This document shows, piece after piece, positions 13,567 through 15,244 of a DNA stretch of 15,244 nt. Every line of letters starts with the position of its first letter. Position 1 is the first letter of the stretch. The position numbers and the translations under genes were made by a program. The notes below the pieces were generated by a model. The model saw only the letters and a list, made by a program, of their open reading frames with translations, was not told the origin of the DNA and made no database searches. Source of the DNA: Nitrososphaerota archaeon (GTDB lineage: Archaea; Thermoproteota; Nitrososphaeria; Nitrososphaerales; Nitrosopumilaceae); the NCBI GenBank assembly GCA_016200035.1, contig JACQFM010000130.1, forward strand, positions 1 through 15,244. The letters are read 5' to 3'.

Positions 13567-14025
13567 TTGCACAAATTTGATGAATTAGATATGAAAATTA
13601 TCACTGAACTTACAAGTGATGGTAGCATTTCTGTTCCCAATCTCTCCAAAAAACTTGGCATTAACACATCTGTACTTTATAGCAGAATAAAGAGATTGAT
13701 CAAAAAAAAACTAATTAAAAAATTTACTATTGACGTAGACGAGTCCCTAATAGGTATAGGTGTGCGTGCAGCTATGGGAATAAACCGAGATCCAAAGCTT
13801 AAAGACCAAATTCACAAGGCGCTTTTGAAGACGCAAGAAGTAGTAATGATAACTGAAGTAACGGGAAGATTCGATATTTTGATTACTGTGCGAGCAAAGA
13901 ACCTAGAAGAGCTACACACAATAGCAATAGAAAAGATTGGAAAAATAGAAGGAATTCAAAATACTGAAACCTTTGTAGAGTTACAACGAACAGATAAGGA
14001 CCCTGTCTACACCACAACAGAGTAA
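13567..14025 (+). CDS. Lrp/AsnC-family transcription regulator
   Basis: DNA-binding regulator of 152 aa. The N-terminal winged helix-turn-helix is LDMKIITELTSDGSISVPNL to VLYSRIKRLIKKKLIKKF (residues about 7-55), and the C-terminal RAM ligand-binding and oligomerisation domain follows (about 65-140), with the TGRFDILITVRAKNLEEL segment of this family. The RAM domain normally senses amino acids or other small metabolites; the ligand here is unknown. The start is TTG at 13567, chosen because it lies next to the predicted transcription start; the ATG at 13591 would remove part of the first helix. The gene sits antiparallel between rpl11 (convergent, 1 base between the stop codons) and rpl1 (divergent), so it may regulate itself and rpl1-rpl10, possibly also the glycine cleavage genes nearby. 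Confidence 0.9.
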   Translation: MHKFDELDMKIITELTSDGSISVPNLSKKLGINTSVLYSRIKRLIKKKLIKKFTIDVDESLIGIGVRAAMGINRDPKLKDQIHKALLKTQEVVMITEVTGRFDILITVRAKNLEELHTIAIEKIGKIEGIQNTETFVELQRTDKDPVYTTTE

Positions 14026-14026
14026 T

Positions 14027-14509
14027 TTATCTTAACTTTTCATCCCATTTTCCTGCATTAATTTCTGCAGTAATCTCTTTGGGATTTTTACCTTCCACCT
14101 TAACTCCTAGTGGCAAGCAGGTTCCAACAATTTCTTTTGCGGCTGCCTTTAAATTTTGAGCATAGGACGAATCTATCTTCAGCTTTGCAACTTTAACGAT
14201 AGAATCCATCTTTATGTCGCCAACCCAAGTAGCACCAGATGTGCCAGAACCCTTTTGCAAACCGGTTTCTTTTAAAATAAGAGCTGCAGCAGAAGGAATG
14301 CCGACTTCAACTGTCCATTTTTTAGTGGCTTTATCGACAGAAACTGTCACAGGCACCTTCATACCTTCAAAATCCTTTGTTTTTTCGTTAATCGCACTTA
14401 CGATTTGTAAAATATTGACCCCTAATGGACCAAGTGTAGGACCAAGAGGTGGACCAGCATTAGCCTGACCTCCAGTGACCAACGCTGAGACTGTCTGTAT
14501 ATCTGTCAT
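14027..14509 (-). CDS. rpl11: Ribosomal protein L11
   Basis: Large-subunit protein at the GTPase-associated centre, binding 23S rRNA next to the L10/L12 stalk. 160 aa. The N-terminal domain has the signature GGQANAGPPLGPTLGPLGVN (residues 13-32) with the flexible proline-rich loop that contacts elongation factors and thiopeptide antibiotics. The C-terminal rRNA-binding domain covers about residues 75-150 (AALILKETGLQKGSG, GDIKMDSIVKVAKLK, and AAAKEIVGTCLPLGVKVEGK). The ATG at 14509 gives the canonical MTDIQTVSALVTGG start, with a TATA-like aattaaatt about 30 bases upstream, so it may be transcribed both with secE-nusG and on its own. It ends one base from the end of the convergent Lrp gene. 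Confidence 0.96.
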   Translation of the reverse strand: MTDIQTVSALVTGGQANAGPPLGPTLGPLGVNILQIVSAINEKTKDFEGMKVPVTVSVDKATKKWTVEVGIPSAAALILKETGLQKGSGTSGATWVGDIKMDSIVKVAKLKIDSSYAQNLKAAAKEIVGTCLPLGVKVEGKNPKEITAEINAGKWDEKLR

Positions 14510-14532
14510 AATTTGTCATTCGATTATGGTGG

Positions 14533-14543
14533 AAATTTAATTC
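14533..14543 (-). promoter_or_regulatory. TATA-like box of rpl11
   Basis: In the 41-base gap between nusG and rpl11, the minus strand reads gaattaaatttcc (14532-14544), centred about 29-30 bases before the rpl11 ATG. Plausible promoter with a very short leader. Confidence 0.4.
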
Positions 14544-14550
14544 TTTGCCA

Positions 14551-15000
14551 CTATGTTGTAAGCTTGAGATAGTTTGCATCAACGGTTACAGGCAATTGAT
14601 ATGGCGCATCTAGCAAAATTACTGTGGCTTCCTCTTTATCATGATCTACCCTTGTTATGGTAGCCTTCATACCCTTGAATGGACCACCTATTATCTCTAC
14701 AACTTTGTCCACTGCAAGTTCAGACACCGTTGATTTTTTAATCAAGTAGCCTTCAATATCTTTGAATTGCAACTCGCCCCTAAGTTGACCGCGTATATGC
14801 CTAATCCCTTGCATGGCATCAAAAGCTGCATTGGCATCTATTGCCTCAACCACTACGTATCCCTTAAGATTATCAAGAAGCAAAACGGACTGAATGTTGA
14901 TTTTTTTTAATTTTATTCTATTTTCAAGAAGACCCATCACTACCTTCTCTTGACCACCAGTGGTCCTAACCGCAAAAAAATGAGACTTGCCTTGACTCAA
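14551..15000 (-). CDS. spt5: Transcription elongation factor NusG/Spt5
   Basis: Universal elongation factor that bridges the RNA polymerase clamp and keeps it closed; in archaea it pairs with Spt4. 149 aa with the expected two domains: an NGN domain (about residues 5-88, from HFFAVRTTGGQEKVVMGLLE through RHIRGQLRGELQF) and a C-terminal KOW domain (about 95-149, with VDKVVEIIGGPFKGMKATIT). The start codon is TTG at 15000, two bases after the secE stop; no ATG or GTG lies upstream before that stop. The secE-nusG-rpl11 order is the standard archaeal arrangement. Confidence 0.95.
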   Translation of the reverse strand: MSQGKSHFFAVRTTGGQEKVVMGLLENRIKLKKINIQSVLLLDNLKGYVVVEAIDANAAFDAMQGIRHIRGQLRGELQFKDIEGYLIKKSTVSELAVDKVVEIIGGPFKGMKATITRVDHDKEEATVILLDAPYQLPVTVDANYLKLTT

Positions 15001-15002
15001 CC

Positions 15003-15182
15003 CTATCTATGTCCGTAATTAATCACTGAGAACACGAATTGAATTATAAATCCAATTGCACCAATCGTGGCAATTCCAAAAAGGACTAGCCTAAGATGTT
15101 GCATATAGTCATCCTTATCAGATTTCTTAGCAAGTTTTATCGTATTTGCCATGTCCTTTAGCAATTGTCTTGCGTTTCCCAT
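15003..15182 (-). CDS. secE: Preprotein translocase subunit SecE / Sec61-gamma
   Basis: Small essential subunit of the Sec translocon, 59 aa, found by translating the reverse strand from the ATG at 15180-15182 to TAG at 15003-15005. It has an amphipathic charged N-terminal half (MGNARQLLKDMANTIKLAKK, then SDKDDYMQHLRL) lying along the membrane surface, and one transmembrane helix of about 21 residues (LVLFGIATIGAIGFIIQFVF) before the short tail SVINYGHR. This is the archaeal/eukaryotic single-helix form. It lies two bases upstream of nusG, the standard partner gene. Confidence 0.93.
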   Translation of the reverse strand: MGNARQLLKDMANTIKLAKKSDKDDYMQHLRLVLFGIATIGAIGFIIQFVFSVINYGHR

Positions 15183-15201
15183 TGGAGGACGTTAATAAAG
15201 T

Positions 15202-15214
15202 GCACTTATATCTC
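15202..15214 (-). promoter_or_regulatory. TATA-like box of secE-nusG
   Basis: On the minus strand gagatataagtg (15203-15214) is centred 26-27 bases before the secE ATG, matching the leaderless spacing seen for rpl1. This is probably the start of the secE-nusG(-rpl11) operon. Confidence 0.5.
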
Positions 15215-15221
15215 TTATCCC

Positions 15222-15240
15222 ATGCAATTGTTGGTTGCAT
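15222..15240. repeat. Inverted repeat upstream of secE
   Basis: ATGCAA (15222-15227) and TTGCAT (15235-15240) form a perfect 6-base inverted repeat with a 7-base spacer, just upstream of the secE TATA-like box. It may be an upstream binding site or part of a gene that begins outside the window; too short to decide. Confidence 0.35.
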
Positions 15241-15244
15241 ACGA

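Noticed and set aside
1..15244. CRISPR array, insertion sequence or integrase-marked mobile element carrying the island
   Set aside because: No spaced repeats, transposase or integrase motifs, terminal inverted repeats or tRNA attachment site were seen on either strand.

Overview
The window reads as a low-GC archaeal chromosome segment, most likely from the Nitrososphaerota (Thaumarchaeota). The evidence is an archaeal-type translation and transcription set (AlaRS with an N-terminal Cys cluster, L12/P1, L10/P0, L1, L11, NusG/Spt5 with NGN-KOW, SecE/Sec61-gamma), many genes starting about 26-30 bases after a TATA-like box with almost no leader, and a two-part archaeal lipoate ligase. The lineage call is an inference from protein style, not from a database comparison.

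Layout. At the left edge is alaS (minus, C-terminal part outside the window), divergent from an unknown 170-residue gene (plus), followed by rpl12 (plus). From 2131 to 10848 a minus-strand block carries, in transcription order, gcvT-gcvH-gcvPA-gcvPB, lplB-lplA, lpd, and then, behind its own promoter, a luciferase-like/Mer-like flavin oxidoreductase and a Cys-His-Asn ketoacyl synthase of the KAS III/type III PKS kind. lipA is divergent from gcvT (10908-11798, plus). To the right is the ribosomal/transcription cluster on the minus strand, secE-nusG-rpl11 and rpl1-rpl10, with an Lrp/AsnC regulator (plus) placed antiparallel between rpl11 and rpl1. No intergenic stretch exceeds 300 bases; the longest is the 162-base divergent region between rpl1 and the Lrp gene. 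I saw no rRNA, tRNA, CRISPR array or insertion sequence.

How the genes work together. The block encodes all glycine cleavage proteins: P as two subunits, T, H, and the lipoamide dehydrogenase L. It also encodes what is needed to load and finish the lipoyl cofactor on GcvH: LplA plus its separate accessory domain LplB, and lipoyl synthase LipA. The system oxidises glycine to CO2, ammonia, NADH and a methylene group on a folate or methanopterin carrier. The neighbouring Mer-like protein could act on that one-carbon unit, or on something unrelated. The ketoacyl synthase is the least expected gene, because archaea lack ordinary fatty acid synthesis, yet LipA needs an octanoyl chain.

The most notable structural point is that this roughly 9.8 kb metabolic island lies exactly between rpl10 and rpl12, genes that are normally adjacent in the archaeal L11-L1-L10-L12(-alaS) cluster, and that rpl12 is flipped relative to rpl10 and alaS. 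A clean 15-bp in-frame tandem duplication in the Mer-like gene is a second, local, directly visible oddity.
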